From NCBI GenBank assembly GCA_029261905.1, contig JAJDAM010000763.1:1-7059 (forward strand): DNA of 7,059 nucleotides. The letters run 5' to 3'. The stretch comes from Deltaproteobacteria bacterium (GTDB lineage: Bacteria; Myxococcota_A; UBA9160; SMWR01). Both the position numbers and the translations under genes were made by a program. Below the pieces are notes generated by a model, which saw only the letters and a list, made by a program, of their open reading frames with translations, searched no databases and had not been told where the DNA came from. This document shows, in pieces, positions 1 to 6,077 of the stretch (position 1 is the first letter of the stretch; the number at the start of each line of letters is the position of its first letter).

Positions 1-19
1 CTCGCCGCCGGCGGTTCGC

Positions 20-24
20 AGGAG
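20..24 (+). promoter_or_regulatory. Shine-Dalgarno supporting the TTG start of the SGNH gene
   Basis: AGGAG lies 10 bases before the TTG at 35. It is the only reason to prefer this unusual start codon over an origin upstream of the window, because the frame has no stop between base 2 and the TTG. Confidence 0.5.
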
Positions 25-34
25 TTCATCTACT

Positions 35-1192
35 TTGACTTCTAGCCAGCCTCACGACGGCAGCAAGATCACGCGCCGACTCGACGGGCGCCTTTGGCGC
101 ATTGGGCGAGTCGTTGCGGGCGCGGTCTGGGCACTGCTCGCTGCAGAGCTGTTCCTGCGCTTGTTGGCTCCCGTTCCGATGCTGCCTCGCTATGTCGTCG
201 CGACCGAATTCGGAATCCGTGGCAACCAACCCAACCAATCCTACGTGCACCGAACACCCGATTACACCATCGAGATACGGACGAACTCTGCCGGCGTTCG
301 AGCCGATGAAGAGATCCCTACCGAGAAGCCCCCTGGAATCGAGCGGATCGTCGTCTTGGGAGACTCCTTCAGCATGGGATACGGGGTCAATCTCGAAGAC
401 ACGTTCTTGATGGAGATGAAAGGACAGCTGGAAGCACAGGGGCACAGGATCGAAATCGTGAACCTTTCCGTCTCGGGTCATGGAAATGCCGAAGAGCTGG
501 TCATGCTGCGCGAGGAAGGTTTGAAGTATCAGCCCGACCTCGTGTTGCTCTCGTGGCACCGAACCGACCTGGACGACAATGTGCGAAGTGCATTGTTCGC
601 ACTCGATGGCGACAAGCTCGTACGCAAGAACGAGAGCTTCCTGCCGCAGGTCGAGCTGCGGCAGTTCCTGTTCAGCATCGCCGCCTACCGATGGCTCGCG
701 GGCAATAGCCAGCTCTACAATTTTCTGCGCGAGGGGGCAGCCGAGACCGCCAAGTCGGTGCTCAGCACCGCGCGGTCGATCGTTCGCAAACCCCGAGCGA
801 ACGATACGCCTCGAGATCCAGTGTCCGGCGAACTTTCCGATCCTTCGATGGCTGTTGCCGGAAACGACGGCCGACGGGACTACCGGACCCGGCTGACACT
901 CGCGCTGCTGGGCGAGTTGCGGCGCGAGGCCTCGGCGGTGGGTGCCGAGTTCGTGGTCTTGGACATCCCGAACACGACCGGTCGCTCGCAGTTCAACAGC
1001 TCGTTCCCCGATCTCGCGGGGACCGACATCGCAACGCTGCATCTCGTCAGCCCGCTCGGAAAATTCGAATCCCGTCCCGGGGAGTTGATCTATTGGGAAC
1101 GATCGCATTTCCACTTCACACCCCTTGGTTGCGATCTCGTCGGGGCATCTTTGGCAGAGTACATTCGAGACCACGAGCTGCTGACCCCCTAG
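35..1192 (+). CDS. Membrane-anchored SGNH/GDSL-family hydrolase
   Basis: The 385-aa protein probably removes or transfers an ester-linked group (acyl or acetyl) on a surface polymer or lipid; the substrate is unknown. Residues 24-46 form one hydrophobic helix after a basic N-terminus, which predicts an inner-membrane anchor with the catalytic domain outside. SGNH blocks are visible: GDS at 109-111 (nucleophile Ser111), a block II glycine at 148 (SVSGHG), a block III-like stretch ending in Asn182, and a C-terminal HFTPLG with His360. The Asp usually three residues before that His is Ser357. The NSAGVR motif near 84-89 is common ahead of the GDS motif in related extracellular SGNH proteins. The start is TTG, with AGGAG at 20-24 and a 10-base spacer. 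The frame stays open to the window edge, so a start further upstream is possible. The kinase-like gene follows after 70 bases. The family call is firm; the substrate is not. Confidence 0.85.
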   Translation: MTSSQPHDGSKITRRLDGRLWRIGRVVAGAVWALLAAELFLRLLAPVPMLPRYVVATEFGIRGNQPNQSYVHRTPDYTIEIRTNSAGVRADEEIPTEKPPGIERIVVLGDSFSMGYGVNLEDTFLMEMKGQLEAQGHRIEIVNLSVSGHGNAEELVMLREEGLKYQPDLVLLSWHRTDLDDNVRSALFALDGDKLVRKNESFLPQVELRQFLFSIAAYRWLAGNSQLYNFLREGAAETAKSVLSTARSIVRKPRANDTPRDPVSGELSDPSMAVAGNDGRRDYRTRLTLALLGELRREASAVGAEFVVLDIPNTTGRSQFNSSFPDLAGTDIATLHLVSPLGKFESRPGELIYWERSHFHFTPLGCDLVGASLAEYIRDHELLTP

Positions 1193-1262
1193 CCCCTTCG
1201 CCATGCGGATGGAGACGCCAACGAGATGACATCGCGCGTTCGATGCGAGGCCGGGTCCAGTC

Positions 1263-2354
1263 ATGACGCGAACTGAGGTGCAGGGCGAGGTGAACGGCAA
1301 AGTGGACGGCGAGGCCAATCCACCTGACGAGGCCGTCCGCGCTTGCGCCGATGACCTCGGGATCGCCGTCGATGACCTCGTCGCACAGCTGCCGCCGTTC
1401 GCCGCGGACCACTACAAGAGCCGAATTTTCTACCTGAGACCTCGTGACAGTGCAGTGCCCACCCACGTGATCAAGCTCGATCCCGCCGCCGCGTACGATC
1501 CGGAAAAGGAGCACCGGGCACTGTGCTTCGCCGCCGGCCTGTTTGCCGAGGCGGGCGAGCGCGCGCGACAGCTGCGCGTCGTCAGCCCGGTCGCGTGGAA
1601 TCGCGATCCGAAGTTCCTGGTCACCCGCTACCAACCGGGCGCGTTGTCGAAATCGAGTTTCGACGCCGTGACTTCGCGGCGGCCCAGTCGCGAATCGATC
1701 GCGGAGGCGCGCCGCCAGGCGCGCCTGATCGGCCAATGGCTCGCGGTCTTTCGGCAATTGGGTGTCCGCGACGGCGGCGGGATCGCTGCGGCGGACCTCA
1801 TCGCGGAGCTTTCGTCCCTGGCTCGGGATACCGGAATGCAACTGCGAAAAGAGCGAGCGTTCCGTGATGTCGGGAAGTGTCTGGAACGGTATCTACCGCT
1901 GCTCGACGAGGCCGCTCAACGCGAATTGGAACGCAGCTACCCCAGTCGGGGCGACGCGCGGCCCAAGAACTTCCTGGCCGGGCCCGATGGCTCCCTCTAC
2001 GCGTTGGACATGGAGGGCTTCGGGTACGGCTCACTTCATCAGGACCTGGCCTGCATGCACCACTCGTTCGAGACCGAGGGAATTCGAATGCGGGCCGTGA
2101 ATCAACGCTCGGTACTGTTGTGGAATGACTTCTTGGATGAATGTCTGCAACCGGACTCTTCCCCAGCGCTCGCGTTGCTCGGGTATCTCCGCTTCCTGCT
2201 GGGTCGGCTCCAGATGACTTCTCGAGAGGCTGGCGGACGCAGCCTGGGGCGCAGGGCCAGAGATCTCGCCTGGACGTGGAACCGGCTGCGTTGGCTGGCG
2301 GGGCTCTCTGGGGACCTGGAAACAGACGTCGCCTATTTCCGCATGCAGGTCTGA
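1263..2354 (+). CDS. APH-fold phosphotransferase (aminoglycoside/choline kinase-like)
   Basis: This 363-aa protein resembles kinases of the aminoglycoside phosphotransferase (APH) superfamily, which move the ATP gamma-phosphate to a small-molecule hydroxyl. The catalytic loop reads RGDARPKN at 229-236 (family HGDxxxxN, here Arg for His), with catalytic Asp231 and Asn236 kept. The metal-binding segment is LDMEGFGYG, with Asp249 and Glu251, followed by HQDLACM as in many APH proteins. Lys71 in VIKLD is a candidate ATP-binding lysine. No signal peptide or membrane helix is seen, so it should be cytoplasmic. The ATG has a distant GAGG (1247-1250, 12-base spacer). An ATG in the same frame at 1203 hits a stop at 1227, so the start cannot move there. 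The C-terminus is rich in Arg and Trp. Its place behind the SGNH gene suggests a joint role in modifying a sugar or lipid, but this is inference; antibiotic resistance is not implied. Confidence 0.8.
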   Translation: MTRTEVQGEVNGKVDGEANPPDEAVRACADDLGIAVDDLVAQLPPFAADHYKSRIFYLRPRDSAVPTHVIKLDPAAAYDPEKEHRALCFAAGLFAEAGERARQLRVVSPVAWNRDPKFLVTRYQPGALSKSSFDAVTSRRPSRESIAEARRQARLIGQWLAVFRQLGVRDGGGIAAADLIAELSSLARDTGMQLRKERAFRDVGKCLERYLPLLDEAAQRELERSYPSRGDARPKNFLAGPDGSLYALDMEGFGYGSLHQDLACMHHSFETEGIRMRAVNQRSVLLWNDFLDECLQPDSSPALALLGYLRFLLGRLQMTSREAGGRSLGRRARDLAWTWNRLRWLAGLSGDLETDVAYFRMQV

Positions 2355-2406
2355 GCCGGAATCCGCGATGTGTCTCGGACCGGGTTGTTCGCCCAGACCA
2401 GCTTCT

Positions 2407-2439
2407 AAAAAACGCGGAGAGCCCGACGGCGCGGTTCTC
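2407..2439 (-). terminator. Probable intrinsic terminator of the methyltransferase-tetR unit
   Basis: Read on the minus strand, GAGAACC pairs with GGCTCTC (7 bp including one G-T pair) around a 9-base loop, followed by CGCG and then six T (2412 down to 2407). It starts 23 bases after the TetR stop codon. The four bases between stem and T tract are slightly long for a classic terminator. No matching T tract is seen for the plus-strand kinase gene, so this appears to work in one direction. Confidence 0.5.
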
Positions 2440-2462
2440 GATGGTTTCGGGCGGACGCCACG

Positions 2463-3158
2463 TCAAGCGTCGAGGAGCAGGCCGTGCATCAAGAATGCGA
2501 TCGCGTTCGCTCGGGCCGCGGACGGATCGAATTCTTCTGGAGCCGGGTCCCACTTGATGTGCATCGCCCAGGTGGAGATGACTTCGATCACCAGTCTCGC
2601 AGCGAGCCTGAAATCCGGAAGGTTTCGAAATTGGCCGGCCTCGACGCGCGATTCGATGTAGTCGGCCAGCCTCGTGCGCGTCGCAACCCGACCTTTTGAC
2701 TGCCAGTACGCACCGAGTTCGGGGTGGTCGATGGCCCGGTCGATCAATTTGATGGATCGGTGGTTGTTCTCCAACACATCGTAGAGTTCGCACAGGATCG
2801 ACTCGAGTTCGCCCCGTGGGTCATCGGTCCGATCGGTCGCGAGTGCGGCACGCAACTTCGGATGATCTGCTGTCTTGCGGAACTGGTCGGTGACCCACGC
2901 CGTCAGCTCCCCGCGCGCCGGTGTGCGAACCGGGAGGCTGTCCGGTTGTTTGATCGGTTCGTCGCGGTTCGCATTGCGTAGGCACAGCGAGAACAGCGCC
3001 TCCTTGCTCTCGACGTACACATACAAAGTTCCCTTGGCGACCCCGATCGCCTGAGCGATGTCGGCCATCTGCGTCAGACGGTATCCCCGAGCGATGAACA
3101 CCTCGCTGGCAGCGTTCACCATCTCATCGAACCGGGCTTCGGGGATTTTTCGAGCCAC
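2463..3158 (-). CDS. TetR/AcrR-family transcriptional regulator
   Basis: This 231-aa protein is a typical TetR-family dimeric repressor. The N-terminal helix-turn-helix spans about residues 28-52, with the family signature MADIAQAIGVAKGTLYVYVESKE (shown in parts: ADIAQAIGV, then GTLYVYVESKEAL). The remaining 180 residues are helical and should form the ligand pocket and dimer interface; the ligand cannot be deduced. The start is GTG, immediately after the TGA of the methyltransferase gene, and has no clear Shine-Dalgarno, so translation probably depends on coupling. A 10-bp inverted repeat covers this junction. Length and the ARFDEMVNAA lead-in to helix 1 both agree with this start. A plausible target is the inverted repeat in the methyltransferase promoter (3945-3959), which would make the operon self-repressing; that link is inferred from position. 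Confidence 0.92.
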   Translation of the reverse strand: MARKIPEARFDEMVNAASEVFIARGYRLTQMADIAQAIGVAKGTLYVYVESKEALFSLCLRNANRDEPIKQPDSLPVRTPARGELTAWVTDQFRKTADHPKLRAALATDRTDDPRGELESILCELYDVLENNHRSIKLIDRAIDHPELGAYWQSKGRVATRTRLADYIESRVEAGQFRNLPDFRLAARLVIEVISTWAMHIKWDPAPEEFDPSAARANAIAFLMHGLLLDA

Positions 3159-3194
3159 TCAGCGCCCAGCCGTTTTGGGTGGACGCGCTGAGTG
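3156..3194 (-). repeat. Perfect 10-bp inverted repeat over the methyltransferase/tetR junction
   Basis: CACTCAGCGC (3156-3165) and GCGCTGAGTG (3185-3194) are exact reverse complements separated by 19 bases, with a further CCA/TGG pairing inside the loop. In the minus-strand mRNA the 3' arm contains the TGA stop of the methyltransferase and the GTG start of TetR. The hairpin would hide the TetR start until a ribosome finishing the upstream gene opens it. No T tract follows, so a terminator is unlikely. Confidence 0.6.
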
Positions 3195-3848
3195 TGCGAC
3201 TGGAGTTCTCGGAGCAAAAATCTGAAAACTCTGGAGCGGCAGAAAGGCGTGTGATTCGACGCGGGTGTAGCCGGCCTGATCCATTTCATCAGTCATCTCG
3301 TCCACGTTGGACCAATGCCCACGGCTCGGCAACCACCGAACCGGTGCGGGTAGATCGTCGCGATCGTCGAGATGGGCGACGCGGCCCATCCCGCTGAGAT
3401 CTCGGCGGAGGTTCTGGAAGTAGGCGACGCGCTCTTCGATGTGGTGATAGGTCAGAGATGTAATGGCGAGATCGATTTCGCCGTCGGGAAGCTTGGGATC
3501 TTCGAATGTGCCGAACACGACTTCGACGTTGTCGAGTTCTTGTTTCGCGACTTTCTGGCGGAGTGCCTCGATTAGTGCGCTGTCGACCTCCACGGCATAG
3601 ACGCGTGCTTCCGACCCTACAGCGCGGGAAAGCCACGGGATCCAGTAACCCTTGCCGGCTCCGATTTCTGCGACGTGTTGGCCAGGCGTGATCGCCAGCG
3701 CGTCGATGACGGCCTCGGGATGCTGCCAGCCGTCTCGCCCCTGCGTCACTGTGCGCCAGAGGTCCACCTTGGCGAGGGGCGAAAGCGGTGCACAGGCGCT
3801 GAACAAACCGACGGAGATGGCGCAGAGAGTGATCTTGAACAGATGCAT
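3159..3848 (-). CDS. SAM-dependent methyltransferase with lipoprotein signal peptide
   Basis: The 229-aa protein has a class I (Rossmann-fold) methyltransferase core: motif I is VAEIGAGKGYW (59-69), the acidic residue after strand 2 is Glu87 in VYAVEVD, and DLAITSLTYHHI (126-137) resembles motif IV. The lead-in WRTVTQGRDGWQ and the YHHIEERVAYF segment resemble a group of poorly characterised predicted methyltransferases that often carry export signals. Residues 1-19 look like a lipoprotein signal: Lys5, a hydrophobic stretch, then LFSAC with Cys19 as the lipidation site (Phe at -3 is less usual). The ATG has a strong AGGGAGA 8 bases upstream, which favours this start. A GTG at Val28 (3765-3767) would give a cytosolic form but has no proper ribosome site. 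SAM is not expected outside the cytoplasm, so either the location or the activity is puzzling. It is first in the operon, with TetR directly behind. Substrate unknown. Confidence 0.85.
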   Translation of the reverse strand: MHLFKITLCAISVGLFSACAPLSPLAKVDLWRTVTQGRDGWQHPEAVIDALAITPGQHVAEIGAGKGYWIPWLSRAVGSEARVYAVEVDSALIEALRQKVAKQELDNVEVVFGTFEDPKLPDGEIDLAITSLTYHHIEERVAYFQNLRRDLSGMGRVAHLDDRDDLPAPVRWLPSRGHWSNVDEMTDEMDQAGYTRVESHAFLPLQSFQIFAPRTPVAHSARPPKTAGR

Positions 3849-3856
3849 TGTCGAAA

Positions 3857-3863
3857 TCTCCCT
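3857..3863 (-). promoter_or_regulatory. Ribosome binding site deciding the methyltransferase start
   Basis: AGGGAGA on the minus strand sits 8 bases before the ATG at 3848. It is the strongest evidence that the signal-peptide form is made, rather than the shorter product from the internal GTG at 3767. Confidence 0.7.
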
Positions 3864-3932
3864 TTCAGTGCGGTGAGGTCAGACCGGGTGGAGCCACGGA
3901 TGGAAGGCCTGGGAGTCGAAGCGCACCTGTTC

Positions 3933-3960
3933 ATTATAAATAACTGACCTGTTCGGTCAA
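3933..3960 (-). promoter_or_regulatory. Sigma-70-type promoter of the methyltransferase-tetR operon
   Basis: On the minus strand TTGACC (3960-3955) and a perfect TATAAT (3938-3933) are separated by 16 bases. This puts the transcript start near 3926 and gives a leader of roughly 80 bases. The region is markedly AT-richer than its surroundings. The inverted repeat at 3945-3959 covers part of the -35 box and the spacer. Confidence 0.75.
3945..3959. promoter_or_regulatory. Candidate TetR operator (TGACC-N5-GGTCA)
   Basis: TGACCTGTTCGGTCA has perfect 5-bp arms around a 5-base centre, a size and form usual for TetR-family operators. It overlaps the -35 box and the spacer of the promoter, so bound protein would block RNA polymerase. 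Part of it, ACCTGTTC (3947-3954), recurs at 3925-3932, exactly 22 bases away and over the expected transcript start. Assignment to the TetR of this operon is inferred from position. Confidence 0.6.
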
Positions 3961-4018
3961 TAACGAATCGATGCCGAACCCGGAAATAATCGGTCCCCAA
4001 CCCCGAAAAGCCTCGATC

Positions 4019-4049
4019 AACGCCCCGTTCGGGCGTTTCGGAGCCGAAA
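4019..4049 (-). terminator. Two overlapping inverted repeats after the sulfatase-like gene
   Basis: AACGCCC (4019-4025) pairs perfectly with GGGCGTT (4031-4037) around a 5-base loop. TTTCGG (4036-4041) pairs with CCGAAA (4044-4049), sharing two bases with the first stem. Both lie 22-52 bases beyond the stop codon in the direction of transcription. The only T run downstream is TTTT after a 9-base gap, so an intrinsic terminator is possible but not textbook; a Rho-dependent or RNA-stabilising role would also fit. Confidence 0.4.
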
Positions 4050-4070
4050 TCGCAAGCTCGCCGACCGACG

Positions 4071-5441
4071 CTACGGCTCGATGTAACCCAGCGCTTCCAG
4101 CGCTCGACGCACCTCCGGATCCGGATCGGGTGCGGTTCGTCCTTCTTTCGAGCCCTCGCTTTCGAATGCGGAAACGAGTGCGTCGGGGGCGGGCTTGCCC
4201 GACCGGCCGGCGCGCTCTCCTGGATCCGAATCCAGCGCATACACTTCTCCGGAGCCCGAAGCCCGGGTGCCGATCCACTTCTCGGGCCAGCGGCGTGCAA
4301 AGAACATGTCGGGATGCCCCTTGTACGGACGTCGCCTGCCCACCGCCCAACTTCGCGGGGAGGTTTCGGTATCTCCCCTGAGCCACGGCAGCAGGTCGAC
4401 CCCATCGACTCCCTGTGCACCGACCGTTTCGGCTTCGACTCCAACCAGTGACAGGATTGTCGGCATCAGGTCTTCGAGTTGGGCGGGACCGCTCAAACGT
4501 CGTCCCGCTGGCAGCCCGGGTGCGCGGACGATCAATGGCACGCGCACCAGCTCGTCGAAAACGTTCTGGCCGTGCTGGAGCAGGCCGTGATCTCCCAGGC
4601 CTTCGCCGTGATCGGACGTGACGATGACTGCAGTGCGCTCCGCCACTTTCAGCTGCGACAGCTTCTCCATCAGGCGACCGATCTGCGCGTCCGCGTAGCG
4701 GACTTCACCCCGGTACCGGCGGTTCAACTGAGCGAGTTCGTCCATGTCCCGCACACCCGGCGGCAAGCTCTTCGCGCTCAGATCGACCGCTTCGCTCGCA
4801 GAAACCGTGAACCCTTCCGGTGGTGCGTAGGGGGAGTGTGGATCGAACAGGTGGATCCAAACGAAAAACGGCCCGGCCGCGTTGGCTGCAATCCAATCAG
4901 TTGCTGCCACCACGGTCGGTTCGCCGCGGCTCCAGAAACGGTCGCGACGTTTTCCGCGCCAGTCGTAGACTTCTGTCGGCTCGAAGTGGTAGGCGTCGAA
5001 GCCGCGATCGAACCCAAAGCGCCGATGGACGATGAAACTCGAGACGAACGCGCCCGTCGCGAGGCCTCGGCCGGAAAGGATCTGGGCCAGCGTGATCAAC
5101 TCGGGATCGACCGGCACCGCATTCGCCATCGTGCCATGACGCCATGGATAGAGGCCGCTCATGAGCGACACGTGAGCCGGCCCGGTCGATGGCACCGGGG
5201 TCGACGCCTGCTCGACCAGGACCCCCTGTTCCGCCAGGCGGTCGAGTGCCGGGGTTTCAGTCGTTCCACCGTAGGCCCCGACGTGATCCGCGCGCAGCGT
5301 ATCCACCGTGACGAGCACGATGGAATCGACGCCCACCGGCGATTCCTCGGTGGGCGCGGCGACGGACACCAATGAAATCGAGCTGTGCAGCAGTGCGCTG
5401 CCCGCAATCGCACACAGGGCCGCAGTCAGGCGCCTGTTCAC
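4071..5441 (-). CDS. Exported sulfatase-like hydrolase (alkaline phosphatase superfamily)
   Basis: The 456-aa protein belongs to the sulfatase-like branch of the alkaline phosphatase superfamily, hydrolases of sulfate or phosphate esters. An N-terminal signal peptide is likely (Arg3-Arg4, hydrophobic 5-28, possible cleavage near the Ala28-Ala29 pair). Metal-site segments are clear: VTVDTLRADH (44-53, Asp47), IHLFDPHSPY (196-205) and TSDHGEGLGDHG (275-286, Asp277 and His278). The nucleophile region is PSTGPAHVSLMSG (84-96). Aligned with the sulfatase motif CxPSR, Thr86 takes the place of the Cys that becomes formylglycine, so a Thr-based mechanism, as in phosphodiesterase relatives, is likelier than true sulfatase action. 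The C-terminal ALGYIEP is common in such proteins. The GTG start at 5441 overlaps the GNAT stop (GTGA) and has no Shine-Dalgarno of its own, implying translational coupling. An open frame continues to 5936, but that part is an Arg-rich shadow of the GNAT gene. Substrate unknown. Confidence 0.88.
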   Translation of the reverse strand: MNRRLTAALCAIAGSALLHSSISLVSVAAPTEESPVGVDSIVLVTVDTLRADHVGAYGGTTETPALDRLAEQGVLVEQASTPVPSTGPAHVSLMSGLYPWRHGTMANAVPVDPELITLAQILSGRGLATGAFVSSFIVHRRFGFDRGFDAYHFEPTEVYDWRGKRRDRFWSRGEPTVVAATDWIAANAAGPFFVWIHLFDPHSPYAPPEGFTVSASEAVDLSAKSLPPGVRDMDELAQLNRRYRGEVRYADAQIGRLMEKLSQLKVAERTAVIVTSDHGEGLGDHGLLQHGQNVFDELVRVPLIVRAPGLPAGRRLSGPAQLEDLMPTILSLVGVEAETVGAQGVDGVDLLPWLRGDTETSPRSWAVGRRRPYKGHPDMFFARRWPEKWIGTRASGSGEVYALDSDPGERAGRSGKPAPDALVSAFESEGSKEGRTAPDPDPEVRRALEALGYIEP

Positions 5442-5905
5442 AGCGGCTTCGTGACGAACAGTGTCGGTGAATCCCAGGGCCCGAAACCGAAATCGGCGTA
5501 GAGCCGCTTGGCACCGACGTTGGTGTCGTGCACTTCGAGTGTGATCCGGCAACAATCCCGTTCGCGCGCACGTTTCTCGACATCCGCCAGCAGCGCACGT
5601 CCGACCCCCCGGCTCTGGAATTCCGGGAGCACTGCGAAGTCGTGGATGTTCACGGTCGGCTTGCCGACGAACGTAGAGAAGCTGAAGACACATACCGCGG
5701 TTCCCACTGCACGCCCCTCGACGACCGCGAGCAGTACCATCGCGGAGGGGTGATCGATCAGTCCGCGCGCGAGTTCGCGCCGCGCATGGGCCGTGATGGG
5801 CGCGTTCTGTCCGCCCGGCCCCCGCGCGTAGCTGTCGATGATCTCGACGAGTGCATCGGCTTGCTCGGGATCCGAGAGGTTGGCCCGTTCGACGATCACA
5901 TCCAT
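5438..5905 (-). CDS. GNAT-family N-acetyltransferase
   Basis: The 155-aa protein is a single-domain GNAT enzyme, which transfers an acetyl group from acetyl-CoA to an amine. The core motif HDFAVLPEFQSRGVGRALL (88-106) holds strand 4 and the pyrophosphate-binding loop QSRGVG (97-102). Next come the helix ending in KRARERDC and the C-terminal ITLEVHDTNVGAKRLYADFGF, where the Asn and Tyr positions agree with the family. No signal peptide is present, so it acts in the cytoplasm. The ATG at 5905 has only a weak ribosome site (GGTAGA at some distance). It is the first gene of a two-gene unit and overlaps the sulfatase-like gene by four bases. One partner is cytoplasmic and the other exported, so a shared substrate is not obvious. 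Small-molecule or protein acetylation cannot be separated from the sequence. Confidence 0.9.
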   Translation of the reverse strand: MDVIVERANLSDPEQADALVEIIDSYARGPGGQNAPITAHARRELARGLIDHPSAMVLLAVVEGRAVGTAVCVFSFSTFVGKPTVNIHDFAVLPEFQSRGVGRALLADVEKRARERDCCRITLEVHDTNVGAKRLYADFGFGPWDSPTLFVTKPL

Positions 5906-5941
5906 TCCGACAGTCTACCAGCAGCGCGTTGCGCACGACCC

Positions 5942-5980
5942 TTGTCTTTCTTTAACACCTGGGTTAATTACATTGAAACC
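5942..5980. promoter_or_regulatory. AT-rich divergent promoter region with TTAAC-N6-GTTAA
   Basis: This patch between the GNAT gene and the VOC operon is much AT-richer than its flanks. It contains the inverted repeat TTAAC (5952-5956) / GTTAA (5963-5967). A weak plus-strand promoter could be TTGTCT (5942-5947), 17 bases, TAATTA (5965-5970). No convincing minus-strand boxes were found, though the GNAT gene must start from this region. The repeat could be an operator controlling both directions. Confidence 0.35.
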
Positions 5981-6003
5981 TTCGCTCGAGTGAAGAGAAA
6001 CGC

Positions 6004-6025
6004 AGGAAGAACGTAGGAAGAACGT
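6004..6025 (+). repeat. Tandem 11-bp direct repeat in the VOC-operon leader
   Basis: AGGAAGAACGT occurs twice back to back with no mismatch. The unit is close to one helical turn. It lies in a purine-rich stretch of the presumed leader; it may be a replication-slippage product or a protein-binding repeat. Confidence 0.7.
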
Positions 6026-6030
6026 AGAGA

Positions 6031-6060
6031 GGAACTCGAGAGCGGGAACTCGAGCTCCCG
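6031..6060 (+). repeat. Overlapping direct and inverted repeats with CTCGAG cores
   Basis: GGAACTCGAG occurs at 6031-6040 and 6045-6054, 14 bases apart. The second copy is also the core of an 18-base near-palindrome, CGGGAACTCGAGCTCCCG (6043-6060, one mismatched pair). The two CTCGAG copies can pair with each other, or the second can fold into the palindrome, so two exclusive hairpins are possible just upstream of the ribosome site. A third CTCGAG lies at 5985-5990. Confidence 0.65.
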
Positions 6061-6063
6061 AGA

Positions 6064-6077
6064 GATCTGAGGAGATC
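6064..6077 (+). promoter_or_regulatory. Shine-Dalgarno of the VOC gene placed in a small hairpin loop
   Basis: GATCT (6064-6068) and AGATC (6073-6077) are perfect complements around the loop GAGG, which is the core of the ribosome site GAGGAG (6069-6074), 6 bases before the ATG. The site is strong and sets the start at 6081; the hairpin could tune access to it. Confidence 0.55.

Noticed and set aside
26..1318. 430-codon open frame on the minus strand
   Set aside because: It lies antisense to the SGNH gene, has no recognisable domain and is explained by high GC content; the plus-strand frame has clear catalytic motifs.
1706..1729. Two GGCGCGCC copies forming an inverted repeat inside the kinase gene
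   Set aside because: They lie in coding sequence for Arg/Ala-rich residues at high GC, where such repeats are frequent; no function is suggested.
1798..2793. 331-codon minus-strand open frame across the kinase end and the TetR end
   Set aside because: Its translation is Arg/Pro/Ser-rich with no fold signature, and it overlaps two well-supported genes in other frames.
4479..5375. 298-codon plus-strand open frame
   Set aside because: It is the antisense shadow of the sulfatase-like gene and shows no domain.
5442..5936. N-terminal extension of the sulfatase-like protein, or a fusion with an upstream domain
   Set aside because: The extra residues are an Arg-rich out-of-frame reading of the GNAT gene. 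The GTG at 5441 gives a signal peptide and a GTGA overlap, the normal arrangement.
5985..6060. CTCGAG-containing repeats as transposon ends or an attachment site
   Set aside because: No transposase, integrase or target duplication accompanies them; a leader structure or slippage explains them better.
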